Positions 19,302 to 27,533 of a stretch of DNA of 64,000 nt are shown one piece after another. Source of the DNA: Lolliginicoccus suaedae (GTDB lineage Bacteria > Actinomycetota > Actinomycetes > Mycobacteriales > Mycobacteriaceae); assembly GCF_008312885.1 (NCBI RefSeq), contig NZ_VSSO01000003.1, positions 186,001 through 250,000 of the forward strand. The letters run 5' to 3'. The notes beneath the pieces are model-generated. The model searched no databases. It was not told the origin of the DNA and was given only the letters and a program-made list of their open reading frames with translations. A program made the translations under genes and the position numbers. Within the stretch, counting starts at the first letter, position 1. Each line of letters starts with the position of its first letter.

Positions 19302-19366
19302 CGCCCTCGCGCTGGAGGCCTCCCTCTTCCCAGATGGTCGATCGCGCGCTATCCTGGGTCCAGACA

Positions 19367-19382
19367 ATACCCCAGGGGGTAT
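19367..19382 (+). promoter_or_regulatory. CsoR/CstR-type operator upstream of the rhodanese gene
   Basis: ATACCCC-AG-GGGGTAT is a perfect 7-2-7 inverted repeat, 26 bases before the rhodanese ATG. This G-tract palindrome is the form bound by CsoR-family repressors, especially persulfide-sensing CstR. A -10-like TATCCT (19350-19355) lies just upstream, so a bound repressor would cover the transcription start. No CsoR-family gene is in the window. Confidence 0.6.
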
Positions 19383-19408
19383 ATGAGAGAGCCTGAAGGA
19401 GGCACCTG

Positions 19409-19714
19409 ATGCGCGAAGTCGACGTACACACCCTCAACACCGCATGGACCGACAACGCCACCGTCATCGACGTCCGCGAGGACTTCGAGTACGCTCGCGG
19501 CCGCGTCCCCGGTGCCACGCTCATCCCCCTCGGCGAGCTCGCCGACCGCGTCCACGAGGTCCCCAGAGCGGGTCGGGTGTTCGTCATCTGCGCCTCGGGG
19601 AACCGCAGCCAGATGGGCTCGATGATCCTCGCGCAAGCCGGCCACGACGCAGTGTCCGTCGCCGGCGGGACCGCCGCCTGGGCGCGCTCCGGATACCCCC
19701 TCGAGCGCGGCTGA
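19409..19714 (+). CDS. single-domain rhodanese-like protein
   Basis: A 101-residue cytosolic rhodanese domain: VIDVREDFEYARGRVPGA near the N-terminus, the active-site loop CASGNRS with the sulfur-carrying Cys (about residue 61), and GGTAAWARSGYPL at the C-terminus. The loop has Ala where CRSGNRS is typical. It would carry sulfane sulfur (persulfide) in sulfide/persulfide handling. GAAGGAGG lies upstream of the ATG. The CsoR/CstR-like operator implies induction by reactive sulfur or copper. Confidence 0.88.
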   Translation: MREVDVHTLNTAWTDNATVIDVREDFEYARGRVPGATLIPLGELADRVHEVPRAGRVFVICASGNRSQMGSMILAQAGHDAVSVAGGTAAWARSGYPLERG

Positions 19715-19762
19715 CCTCCCCCCGGTCACCCCCGCCCCCGGAACGCAGCGCCCGGCGCGCAA

Positions 19763-19801
19763 GGAAAGCCCCGGACCATCCCCCCTGGTCCGGGGCTTTC
19801 C
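19763..19801. terminator. bidirectional intrinsic terminator
   Basis: GGAAAGCCCCGGACCA (19763-19778) pairs perfectly with TGGTCCGGGGCTTTCC (19786-19801) around a seven-base loop. It lies between the converging rhodanese and cbs genes and serves both. Confidence 0.85.
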
Positions 19802-19809
19802 GCTGTCAG

Positions 19810-21198
19810 CTATCCGAGGCCAGAGTTGTGGAAATGGAGCAGGTCATAGCGGGTTATCACGCCGACCGGCTTGCCATCCTCGACCACCATCAGCGCGTCG
19901 ATATCAGCGAACGCCTTCTGCGCGTCCTCGACGGTCTCGCCCGTACCGATCAGCGGCAGCGGCTTGCCCATGATGGAGCTCACGGGATCTGCAAGGTTGG
20001 CGCGGCCCTCGAACACGGCGCTGAGCAGGTCCCGCTCGTTGAGGCTGCCCTGCACCTCGCCAGCAGTGATCGGAGGCTCCGCCCCCACCACGGGCATCTG
20101 GGAAACGCCATACTCGCGCATGATCTCGATGGCATCGCGCAGCGTCTCCTGCGGATGGGTATGCACGAGGTCAGGCAGCTTGCCCGACTTGCCACGCAGC
20201 ACGTCCCCGACGTAAGCGACCTTCGAGGAGCCGTCGAGGCGGCTGCGGAGGAACCCGTACGACGACATCCACGCGTCGTTGAAGATCTTCGACAGGTAGC
20301 CACGACCACCGTCCGGGAGCAGCACCACGACGACTGCGTCCGGCCCGGCCTTGCGGGCCACCTCGAGCGCACCGACCACGGCCATGCCGCAGGAGCCGCC
20401 GACGAGCAGCCCTTCCTCGCGCGCGAGGCGGCGGGTCATGTCGAACGAATCCGCGTCGGAGACCGCGATGATCTCATCGGGGATGGCGGGATCGTAGGCG
20501 CTTGGCCAGAAGTCTTCGCCCACGCCCTCCACGAGGTACGGGCGTCCCGTGCCACCGGAATACACCGAGCCCTCGGGATCGACGCCGATGACCTTCACCG
20601 CGCCGCCGGAGACCTCCTTGAGGTACCGGCCCGTGCCCGTGATGGTGCCGCCGGTGCCGACGCCAGCCACGAAGTGCGTGACCTTGCCCTCGGTGTCGCG
20701 CCAGATCTCCGGGCCCGTGGTCTCGTAGTGGCTCTCGGGGCCTGCCGGGTTCGAGTACTGATCGGGCTTCCAGCCGCCCGGCAGCTCGCGCGCCAGCCGG
20801 TCGGAGACGCTGTAGTAGCTGTCGGGATGCTCGGGCGGCACCGCGGTGGGGCACACCACGACCTCCGCGCCGTACGCCTTGAGGACGTTCCGCTTGTCCT
20901 CGCTGACCTTGTCCGGGCACACGAACACGCACTTGTAGCCACGCTGCTGGGCGACGAGGGCGAGGCCGATGCCGGTGTTGCCGGACGTGGGCTCGACGAT
21001 CGTGCCACCAGGCTGCAATGCCCCCGATTCCTCCGCCGCGTCGATCATCTTCACCGCGATACGATCCTTCGAGCTGCCCCCTGGATTGAGGTACTCGATC
21101 TTGGCGGCGACAATGCCGGGGAGGCCTTCGGCGACAGAGTTCAGCTTCACCAGCGGGGTGTCACCGATGAGGTCGACCACGTGATTCGCAATGCGCAT
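19810..21198 (-). CDS. cbs: cystathionine beta-synthase
   Basis: A 462-residue PLP enzyme that condenses L-serine and homocysteine to cystathionine (reverse transsulfuration) and can release H2S. The N-terminal fold-type-II domain (1 to about 310) has IGDTPLVKLN, the PLP Lys 44 in NPGGSSKDR, TSGNTGIGLAL and the phosphate-binding GVGTGGTITG. Two CBS domains follow (about 335-455). The ATG at 21198 is chosen because the conserved N-terminus begins here; the frame is open upstream but without similarity. The gene is divergent from the GDSL gene and its product sits next to the rhodanese, consistent with sulfur metabolism. Confidence 0.95.
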   Translation of the reverse strand: MRIANHVVDLIGDTPLVKLNSVAEGLPGIVAAKIEYLNPGGSSKDRIAVKMIDAAEESGALQPGGTIVEPTSGNTGIGLALVAQQRGYKCVFVCPDKVSEDKRNVLKAYGAEVVVCPTAVPPEHPDSYYSVSDRLARELPGGWKPDQYSNPAGPESHYETTGPEIWRDTEGKVTHFVAGVGTGGTITGTGRYLKEVSGGAVKVIGVDPEGSVYSGGTGRPYLVEGVGEDFWPSAYDPAIPDEIIAVSDADSFDMTRRLAREEGLLVGGSCGMAVVGALEVARKAGPDAVVVVLLPDGGRGYLSKIFNDAWMSSYGFLRSRLDGSSKVAYVGDVLRGKSGKLPDLVHTHPQETLRDAIEIMREYGVSQMPVVGAEPPITAGEVQGSLNERDLLSAVFEGRANLADPVSSIMGKPLPLIGTGETVEDAQKAFADIDALMVVEDGKPVGVITRYDLLHFHNSGLG

Positions 21199-21350
21199 GC
21201 CCCTATCGTTCCAGATAGTCGCGGCGCGGGGAAACGCGGGGGAAACCGTGACCGTCCTGGTGCGCCGGAGTGTCCGTGCCGCCCATCCCACGTATAGATT
21301 TGTGGAGCAGCCCCAACGCGCCCCGAGCATTGGCCGAAGGAGTCACGAGA

Positions 21351-22451
21351 ATGCCGCCAGAACAGGACGACACCACCGTGATCGGTAGCGAGTCGTCGTT
21401 CTCGGCGGTCTCCACGAAGACCGCCGCCGCCGCCATCATCGGTGCCTCCACCGCCGCTGCGGCCAGCTGGGGCACCTACCACTTCCTCGCCGCGCAGGCC
21501 CGCATCGCGCGATTGCGCATCGGCAAGCTACCGCCCTACCCGCCCGAGGCGGATGGTGTCTACTCGCCCAACGGCGGACGGCCGGAGCGATGGGGCTCCC
21601 AGAAGTCCGCCGACTTCCACCTGATGATCTTCGGCGACTCCACCGCGGCAGGGCTCGGCTGCACCTTCGCCGACGAGACACCCGGCGTGCGGCTCGCCCG
21701 AGGCCTCGCCGAGGAATCCGGCAAGCGAGTCCGGCTGAGCACCAAAGCGATCAGCGGCGCCACCTCCAAGGGCCTGTCCGGGCAGGTCGACGCGTCGTTC
21801 GTCGCGGGAAGCCCACCCGACGTGGCCGTCATCCTCATCGGCGCCAATGACGTGACCGCCCGCCAATCCGTCCGGGCGGCCGCGCGGAGATTGCGCGACG
21901 CCGTTCGCCGCCTCCATGCCGCCGGCTCGGTGGTGATCGTCGGCACCTGCCCCGACCTCGGCATCGTCACCGATGTGCCGCAGCCGCTGCGCGCGGTCAT
22001 CCGCCGCTGGGGCCTGCGCCTCGCCCGCGCCCAGGCCGCCGTGACCCGCGCCGAGGGCGGGCACCCCGTGCCGCTCGCGGACCTGCTCACCCCTGAGTTC
22101 CTGGCATCACCGGACCGCATGTTCTCCACCGACCGGTTCCACCCCTCCCCTGCTGGCTACGAGCTCGCCGCCCGCAACATCCTGCCCGTGATGTGCACCG
22201 CGCTCGGGATCTGGCACGGCGGCCCGCTCGAGGACCTGCCCGAGGTCTCCGCGGCCGTGGAGGCCCGGCGTCCCACCGTGCGTGCCTGGAACGCGCTCAA
22301 CCGCGCCTGGTTCCGGCACCGCCAGCCCCCTCGTCCGCGCGAGACTGGAATCCGCGGCCGGCGAAACCCCTTCGGTGTCGCTCCCGCGGCGAACCTGCGC
22401 CGTGTCGCGCGGCAGCACCGCCATGGCAAGCGCTCCCCCCTGCCGGACTAG
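21351..22451 (+). CDS. SGNH/GDSL-type esterase with N-terminal membrane anchor
   Basis: A 366-residue hydrolase. A hydrophobic, Ala-rich stretch (about residues 24-48) is probably a signal anchor. Block I is IFGDSTAAGLG with nucleophile Ser 97, block III is IGANDVTA and block V is STDRFHPSPAG with the Asp-x-x-His pair. The order cbs, GDSL esterase, thiolase matches Rv1077-Rv1074c. GAAGGAG (21336-21342) is eight bases before the ATG; the upstream GTG at 21270 lacks such a site. The substrate is unknown; ester lipids or acylated envelope glycans are plausible. Confidence 0.85.
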   Translation: MPPEQDDTTVIGSESSFSAVSTKTAAAAIIGASTAAAASWGTYHFLAAQARIARLRIGKLPPYPPEADGVYSPNGGRPERWGSQKSADFHLMIFGDSTAAGLGCTFADETPGVRLARGLAEESGKRVRLSTKAISGATSKGLSGQVDASFVAGSPPDVAVILIGANDVTARQSVRAAARRLRDAVRRLHAAGSVVIVGTCPDLGIVTDVPQPLRAVIRRWGLRLARAQAAVTRAEGGHPVPLADLLTPEFLASPDRMFSTDRFHPSPAGYELAARNILPVMCTALGIWHGGPLEDLPEVSAAVEARRPTVRAWNALNRAWFRHRQPPRPRETGIRGRRNPFGVAPAANLRRVARQHRHGKRSPLPD

Positions 22452-22499
22452 CCTGTAAGAACACGCCCCACATCTCAACCCATCGATCGAGGAGTTCCC

Positions 22500-23717
22500 A
22501 TGCCCGAGGCAGTCATCGTCTCCACCGCCCGTTCCCCCATCGGGCGGGCCATGAAAGGCTCCCTCAAGGGGATCCGGCCGGACGACCTCGCCGCCCAGAT
22601 GGTCGCCGCCGCGCTCGCGAAGGTGCCCGAGCTCGACCCGACCGAGATCGACGACCTGATGCTCGGCTGCGGCCTCCCCGGCGGCCAGCAGGGCTTCAAC
22701 ATGGCGCGCAACCTGTCGATCATGCTGGGCTACGACAACCTCCCCGGCACCACCATCACCCGCTACTGCGCGTCATCGGTGCAGACCACCCGCATGGCCC
22801 TGCACGCCATCAAGGCCGGCGAGGGCGACGTGTTCATCTCCGCGGGCGTGGAGAGCGTCTCCAGCTTCCTCCGCGGCAACTCCGACTCCCTGCCCGACAC
22901 CAAGAACCCCTTGTTCGCCGAGGCCGAGGAGCGCACCGCCGCAGCCGCGCAGGGCGGCACCACCTGGCATGACCCCCGCGAGGACGGCCTGCTGCCCGAC
23001 GCCTACATCGCCATGGGCCAGACCGCCGAGAACGTCGCCCAGCTGACCGGCATCAGCCGCGAGGAGCAGGACCGCTGGGGCGTGCGCTCCCAGAACCGCG
23101 CCGAGGAAGCCATCAACTCCGGATTCTTCGAGCGCGAGATCACCCCCGTCACCCTGCCCGACGGAACCGTCGTCACCACCGATGACGGACCGCGCGCTGG
23201 CACCACCTACGAGGCCGTGTCGCAGCTCAAGCCCGTCTTCCGCCCCGACGGCACCATCACCGCCGGAAACGCCTGCCCGCTCAACGACGGAGCCGCAGCG
23301 CTGGTCATCATGTCCGACACCAAGGCCAAGGAGCTCGGCCTCACTCCCCTCGCCCGCATCGTCGCCACCGGTGTCTCCGGCCTGTCGCCCGAGATCATGG
23401 GCCTCGGCCCCATCGAATCGACCAAGCGCGCCCTCGCCACCGCCGGAATGTCGATCTCCGACATCGACCTGTTCGAGATCAACGAGGCGTTCGCCGTGCA
23501 GGTCCTCGGTTCCGCGCGCGACCTCGGCATCGACGAGGACAAGCTGAACGTCTCCGGTGGCGCCATTGCCCTCGGCCACCCGTTCGGCATGACCGGTGCC
23601 CGCATCACCACCACACTGCTGAACAACCTCTCCACCCACGACAAGCAGTTCGGCCTCGAGACCATGTGCGTCGGCGGCGGACAGGGCATGGCGATCATCC
23701 TCGAGCGCCTCAGCTGA
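22500..23717 (+). CDS. acetyl-CoA acyltransferase (thiolase), FadA3-like
   Basis: A 405-residue thiolase. The nucleophilic Cys 90 is in TITRYCASSVQTTRMAL, the NEAFA motif is at about residue 329, the catalytic His is in GGAIALGHPFGMTGAR (about 352-367) and the second Cys is in ETMCVGGGQGMAIIL. It would cleave 3-ketoacyl-CoA in beta-oxidation, or condense acetyl-CoA in reverse. Full family length. GAGGAG precedes the ATG; the upstream -10-like TAGCCT (22449-22454) suggests its own promoter. The mycobacterial relative is FadA3 (Rv1074c). Confidence 0.92.
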   Translation: MPEAVIVSTARSPIGRAMKGSLKGIRPDDLAAQMVAAALAKVPELDPTEIDDLMLGCGLPGGQQGFNMARNLSIMLGYDNLPGTTITRYCASSVQTTRMALHAIKAGEGDVFISAGVESVSSFLRGNSDSLPDTKNPLFAEAEERTAAAAQGGTTWHDPREDGLLPDAYIAMGQTAENVAQLTGISREEQDRWGVRSQNRAEEAINSGFFEREITPVTLPDGTVVTTDDGPRAGTTYEAVSQLKPVFRPDGTITAGNACPLNDGAAALVIMSDTKAKELGLTPLARIVATGVSGLSPEIMGLGPIESTKRALATAGMSISDIDLFEINEAFAVQVLGSARDLGIDEDKLNVSGGAIALGHPFGMTGARITTTLLNNLSTHDKQFGLETMCVGGGQGMAIILERLS

Positions 23718-23801
23718 CGCAGGTGCGGTAGCTGCTTCCCAGTGGCTGCCTTGGCGCGGTGGCTGCCGCGTTGCTCGGTGGGCGTGATAGAGCGAATCCA
23801 A

Positions 23802-23864
23802 CACCCTTAGCGCGTAGCTGCCACGCCTAGCATCCAGCAGCCACGGATATTTCCGTGGCTGCTG
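23802..23864 (+). repeat. family-3 palindromic element, copy 1
   Basis: CACCCTTAGCGC (23802-23813) and AGCTGCCAC lead into a perfect 12-bp stem: CAGCAGCCACGG (23835-23846), loop ATATTT, CCGTGGCTGCTG (23853-23864). It starts 84 nt after the thiolase stop, in the convergent gap before the Bax1-I gene. The second copy is at 49625. The remainder of this 336-base gap holds variations on GTGGCTGCC (23738-23775) and a terminator. Confidence 0.75.
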
Positions 23865-23991
23865 TGCGCGAAGGGTGGGTAGAGCACACGATGGGTGGCA
23901 GATAGCCTGCGCAAGAGTGCGGATTGCCATCGACGAGCTACCCGGCCACCACACAGGGCAGCAGCGCGGGCCACCACCGGCCCAACAAAGC

Positions 23992-24028
23992 AACGACCCC
24001 CGGCGGGGAATCCCTGCCGGGGGTCGTT
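23992..24028. terminator. bidirectional intrinsic terminator
   Basis: AACGACCCCCGGC (23992-24004) pairs with GCCGGGGGTCGTT (24016-24028), then TTTC on the plus strand and TTGCTTTGTT on the minus strand. It serves the converging thiolase and Bax1-I genes. Confidence 0.85.
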
Positions 24029-24053
24029 TCTCGCTGATGGACCAGCTACGTCA

Positions 24054-24875
24054 TCATTCCTGGAAGTAGCTGAGCAGGCGCAGGATCTCGATGTACAGCC
24101 ACACCAGGGTGATGGTGAGGCCGAGCGCCACGCCCCAGGCGGCCTTCTCGGGCGCGCCCATGCGGATGAGCTGATCGGCCTGGTCGAAATCAAGCAGGAA
24201 GCTGAACGCAGCGAGCCCGATGACGAACAGGGAGAAGAGGATGGCGAGCGGGCCACCGTCGCGCAGGCCGAGGCCATCCGCCATGAAGAAGCTGGCAACC
24301 AGGTTGGCGACCATGAGGATGAGCGCACCGATCATGCCGGCGACGATCATGCGGGTTAGGCGCGGAGTGACCCGGATGGCGCCCGTCTTGTAGACGACCA
24401 GCATGCCGAAGAACACGCCGATCGTGCCAAGCACCGCCTGGACGATGATCGTTGATGTACCACCCGCGAAAATCCAGGAGAGCGCACCCAGGAACACGCC
24501 CTCGGCCGCGCCATAGCTGAGCACGATCGCCGGGTTGTCCATCTTCTTCGCGAACACGGCCACGAGCACGAGCACGAGGCCAACGATCATGCCGCCGAAA
24601 ACGAGGAGCGGGGCAAGACCGGGGTTGCTGTTGGTGAGGAAGTACGACAGCACTGCGGCGACAACGAGCACGCCAAGGGTCGCGCCGGTCTTGGTGACCA
24701 CGTCATCGACCGTCATGGCACGGTCCGGCGTGACAGGCTGGTACTGGTCACGATGCTGGGTCTGCCCGTGCTGGTAGGCGGCCTGGGCGCCACCTGCGGC
24801 GCCGCTGCCGAACGTCGCGTATCCGCCGGGGCTCTTCGGCAAGTTCTTGAACACCGGGTTGCTGCTGGTGCGCAC
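24054..24875 (-). CDS. Bax inhibitor-1/YccA family membrane protein
   Basis: A 273-residue protein with a hydrophilic Gly/Gln-rich N-terminus (about 60 residues) and seven hydrophobic helices, in a typical bacterial Bax1-I (YccA-like) arrangement. Near the C-terminus FSFLLDFDQADQLIRMGAPE contains the paired acidic residues of the family's pH-sensitive site. Family members leak Ca2+ or modulate membrane proteases; the role here is unknown. The GTG start is chosen from AAAGGAA upstream; the frame is open further upstream. Possibly the counterpart of Rv1072. Confidence 0.85.
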   Translation of the reverse strand: MRTSSNPVFKNLPKSPGGYATFGSGAAGGAQAAYQHGQTQHRDQYQPVTPDRAMTVDDVVTKTGATLGVLVVAAVLSYFLTNSNPGLAPLLVFGGMIVGLVLVLVAVFAKKMDNPAIVLSYGAAEGVFLGALSWIFAGGTSTIIVQAVLGTIGVFFGMLVVYKTGAIRVTPRLTRMIVAGMIGALILMVANLVASFFMADGLGLRDGGPLAILFSLFVIGLAAFSFLLDFDQADQLIRMGAPEKAAWGVALGLTITLVWLYIEILRLLSYFQE

Positions 24876-25286
24876 CGTGAGTTCCTTTCGTCTAGGCTGT
24901 CGGGCTAGCCACTGGCTCGGTGCCCGAGGATCATTCCTGATCTTGCCGTGATAACGAACAACCCGCAGCGGAAGTTCCACCATGGGCGAACGGTCCAACG
25001 ACAAATCGGACAGCTCCTACTTTACCTGCGCCAACACCCGAAGGCAGGGGTGAGACCAGGCACATGCTCGCGTCGATGCAGGATCGTGGTGCGCGTTCCG
25101 GCCGCGAGTGTGCGCCCCCGCCCGCGAGTGTGCGCTTGCCCCGCGAGTGTGCGAAAAGCGACAGCAATTCCGCCGGGAGCTGTCGTTCTTCGCACACTGG
25201 TGGGGCTAGGTGGGGCTGGGCAGGGCTGGGCGAGCCCACCGCACCGAAGCACCCCGCACCCCGCGAACCCCGCCGGCCACACGGGC
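24876..25286. other. 411-base intergenic region between Bax1-I and flavin reductase genes
   Basis: The first half is the upstream region of the Bax1-I gene on the minus strand; no convincing -10/-35 pair stands out. The second half holds the tandem and inverted repeats at 25102-25197. I see no coding potential. Confidence 0.5.
25102..25197. repeat. three CCGCGAGTGTGCG repeats leading into a 19-bp palindrome (family 4)
   Basis: CCGCGAGTGTGCG occurs at 25102, 25122 and 25141 with a 19-20-base period. The third unit overlaps the left arm GTGTGCGAAAAGCGACAGC (25147-25165), which pairs with GCTGTCGTTCTTCGCACAC (25179-25197) except for two internal mismatches. It lies 89 nt downstream of the flavin reductase stop on the minus strand. 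Confidence 0.75.
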
Positions 25287-25847
25287 TCAGCGGATGGGGA
25301 ACTCGTGGAAGACGTGAAACGCCCGGTTGGTGTACACCAGCGGCAGGGCGTGGGAGTCGTTGTGCGCGACGTCGATGACCTCTGCCGCGACGATCACGGA
25401 TTCGCCCACCTCCATGTGCCCGATGGCGCGGCAGTGCATTCGGATGGCGACGTCGGTGAGGTACGGCTCGCCGCTGGAAAGGCGGTCCCACTTCATGTCT
25501 GGCCCGAAGCGCGTGCTGCCGGGGGTGGCGAACACCTGCGCGAGCGCGAGATCGCCCGCGTCGAGGAGGTGCACCACCATTGTTTGCGCGTGCCGCACTG
25601 CCTGCGCGTTGGCCGAGAGCGTGGAGATGGTGAATGACAGGGCCGGCGGATCGATGCCGACGGAGGCGACCGACGAGGACAGGATCCCTACGGGCCCGTC
25701 TGGGCTGCTCGCGGAGATGATGGCCAGCCCGGCCGGTTGGCGGCGAAACGCCCTGCGGAAAAGGTCGCGGCATTCGAGCTCGGCGGCCCGAGACTTTTCG
25801 GTCGCACCGGCAGGCACGTTGGTGGAGGCTTCTTCGCTGGTGGCCAT
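25287..25847 (-). CDS. flavin reductase-like domain protein
   Basis: A 186-residue protein of the flavin_Reduct (PF01613) family: FRRAFRRQPAGLAIISA, VGILSSSVASVGIDPPALSF (about 55-74) and the C-terminal LPLVYTNRAFHVF. Such proteins bind FMN or FAD and supply reduced flavin to two-component monooxygenases, or act as FMN-binding oxidoreductases. No monooxygenase is adjacent, so the partner is unknown. GGAGGAATCC lies upstream of the ATG. Confidence 0.85.
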   Translation of the reverse strand: MATSEEASTNVPAGATEKSRAAELECRDLFRRAFRRQPAGLAIISASSPDGPVGILSSSVASVGIDPPALSFTISTLSANAQAVRHAQTMVVHLLDAGDLALAQVFATPGSTRFGPDMKWDRLSSGEPYLTDVAIRMHCRAIGHMEVGESVIVAAEVIDVAHNDSHALPLVYTNRAFHVFHEFPIR

Positions 25848-25930
25848 GCGGGGGATTCCTCCTGTTCGACGGTACTGCCGGATCGCCTGCCCTCGACCCT
25901 AGAGGGTGCGGCACGGAGAGGTCACATTGG

Positions 25931-26005
25931 TGCCCCCGGTGGGACTCGAACCCACACCTGGAGCGGTTTTAAGCCGCTTGCCTCTGCCAATTGGGCTACG
26001 GGGGC
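25931..26005 (-). tRNA. tRNA-Leu (anticodon UAA) with a short variable loop
   Basis: On the minus strand: acceptor GCCCCCG/CGGGGGC, D-arm TAGCCCAATTGGCAGAGGC, anticodon stem AGCGG/CCGCT with loop CTTAAAA (anticodon UAA, read Leu UUA), variable region about six bases (CCAGGT), T-arm GTGGG-TTCGAGT-CCCAC, discriminator A. CCA is not encoded. The short variable region is unlike canonical class II tRNA-Leu. Confidence 0.88.
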
Positions 26006-26025
26006 GTGCAGGGCGACCACATCTC

Positions 26026-26988
26026 TCAGGTGCCGCCGACGAGGGACCAGGCGATTCCGTCAAGGATGTCGTGCTCGCTGACGGTGAGGTCGCGGATGGG
26101 CGAGACGGCGGCGATCTCCTCGGCGAGGATCTGGGTGACGAGCGCTCCGCCGCCGATGACGTCGGCCCGGCCGGGATGCATGGGGCCGAGCGCGAGCCGC
26201 TGCTCGCGGGTCATGGCGAGCAGTTCGTCGCAGACCTCGCGGAGCCTGTCGAAGGGGACGGTGGAGAGGTGGATGCGCGCGGAGTCGTAGGTGGGGTGGC
26301 GGTGCGCGAGCGCGGCGAGGGTGGTCATGGTGCCAGCGACACCGATCCAGGTGCGCGCGGGCGCGAGGGGCACGCTGTTGAAGGCATCGCGGAGGATGCT
26401 TCGGGCGGTGGCGCGGGCTTGCGCGATCTCGCCGGTGGTGGGTGGGTCGCTGTGCAGGCAGCGCTCGGTGAGCCGGACGCAGCCGATGTTGACGGAGCGG
26501 GCGGCCTCGACCGTTCTGGTTCCGTACACCACCTCGGTCGAGCCTCCGCCGAGGTCAACGACGATGAAGGGGCCGTCGCCAGCGGGAAGATCATTGACGG
26601 CTCCGATGAAGGAGAGCCGGGCTTCCTCGTCGCCGGTGATGACCTCGGCGCGGGTGCCGGGGATGACGGCGCCCAGGACTTCCTCGGTCATGTCGAAGAA
26701 CTCGTCGCGGTTGCGGGCATCACGGGTAGCGGAGGTGGCGACCATGCGGATCTGCTCAGCACCGGCGTCCTTGATGAGGCTTGCGTAGTCGTTGAGGCAG
26801 CTCCGGGTTCGCGCGAGCGCGTCGGGGTGGAACTCCCCCGTGGCGTCGATGCCTTGTCCCAGCCGGACGACCGTCATGCGGCGATCCACATCACCGAGGA
26901 CGCGGGAACCGTCAGTGTCCTCGGTGATGTCGGCGATAAGAAGGCGCAGCGAGTTGGTGCCGCAGTCAATGGCGGCGACCCTCGTCAC
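26026..26988 (-). CDS. ppx: exopolyphosphatase / pppGpp phosphohydrolase family (Ppx/GppA)
   Basis: A 320-residue protein of the ASKHA-fold Ppx/GppA family: AIDCGTNSLRLLIADI at the N-terminus (phosphate 1) and PFIVVDLGGGSTEVVYG (about 125-141, phosphate 2). It hydrolyses inorganic polyphosphate and/or pppGpp. It is the short, single-module actinobacterial type (Rv1026-like). Its ATG overlaps the DUF501 stop by four bases, in the operon eno, ftsB-like, DUF501, ppx. ppk2 at 53362 would be the opposing activity in this window. Confidence 0.92.
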   Translation of the reverse strand: MTRVAAIDCGTNSLRLLIADITEDTDGSRVLGDVDRRMTVVRLGQGIDATGEFHPDALARTRSCLNDYASLIKDAGAEQIRMVATSATRDARNRDEFFDMTEEVLGAVIPGTRAEVITGDEEARLSFIGAVNDLPAGDGPFIVVDLGGGSTEVVYGTRTVEAARSVNIGCVRLTERCLHSDPPTTGEIAQARATARSILRDAFNSVPLAPARTWIGVAGTMTTLAALAHRHPTYDSARIHLSTVPFDRLREVCDELLAMTREQRLALGPMHPGRADVIGGGALVTQILAEEIAAVSPIRDLTVSEHDILDGIAWSLVGGT

Positions 26989-27533
26989 TGGGCTTCTTCC
27001 CGGTCCGCTTCCTGGTCGGCGTGGATGCCCGGCCAGTCGCGGGGCAGCACGGTGCCGATCAGGTCAGGCTCGTCGCGGGCCATCAGCACCACGGTCTCGT
27101 CCCCGAGCGGGTTGGTTCCAGGTCCCTTGGCGAGGGCGTGCGCGACGAGCACATGCAGGCACTTGACGCGGTCGGGCATTCCCCCGCCGGAGAAGTCCGT
27201 GCCGAGGGACTCGATGCTGTCGCGCTCGCGCAGGTAGTCCTCGTGCGCGGCACGATAGGCGGCGGCGAGACTGGTGTCCGCGGCGATCCGGTCGCTCATC
27301 TCCTTCATGATGCCGCCGGACTCGAGGCGGCTCGCCGCTGCGGTCAGCCGCGGATGCGTGAGGTAGTACAGCGTCGGGAACGGTGTGCCGTCAGGCAGGC
27401 GCGGGGCGGTCTTGACCACGCCGGGCTCGCCGCTCGGGCAGCGGTAGGCGATGGCAAGGACTCCCCGGGGCTCACGGCCTAGTTGCGCGGAGACCGCTGC
27501 GAGGTCGGCGGGCGGGACTTCGGGCACGCTCAC
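26985..27533 (-). CDS. DUF501 family protein
   Basis: A 182-residue protein corresponding to the conserved actinobacterial DUF501 (Rv1025-like): AIAYRCPSGEPGVVKTAPRL, PFPTLYYLTHPRLTAAASRL, ESGGIMKEMSDRIA and GMPDRVKCLHVLVAHALAKG. Function is unknown; the family has conserved Cys and His residues and always lies between ftsB-like and ppx genes. It overlaps both neighbours by four bases. Confidence 0.88.
   Translation of the reverse strand: MSVPEVPPADLAAVSAQLGREPRGVLAIAYRCPSGEPGVVKTAPRLPDGTPFPTLYYLTHPRLTAAASRLESGGIMKEMSDRIAADTSLAAAYRAAHEDYLRERDSIESLGTDFSGGGMPDRVKCLHVLVAHALAKGPGTNPLGDETVVLMARDEPDLIGTVLPRDWPGIHADQEADREEAQ

Noticed and set aside
19121-19408. Insertion sequence remnant around element A
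   Set aside because: No transposase fragment, terminal inverted repeat pair or target-site duplication could be identified.
24926-24950. GATCA-TTCC-TGATC as an operator for the Bax1-I gene
   Set aside because: A short palindrome expected by chance in this much sequence, with no nearby -10 box to support it.
25102-25153. CRISPR-like array from the three 13-bp repeats
   Set aside because: Units are too short, spacers are 6-7 bases, and no cas gene is present.
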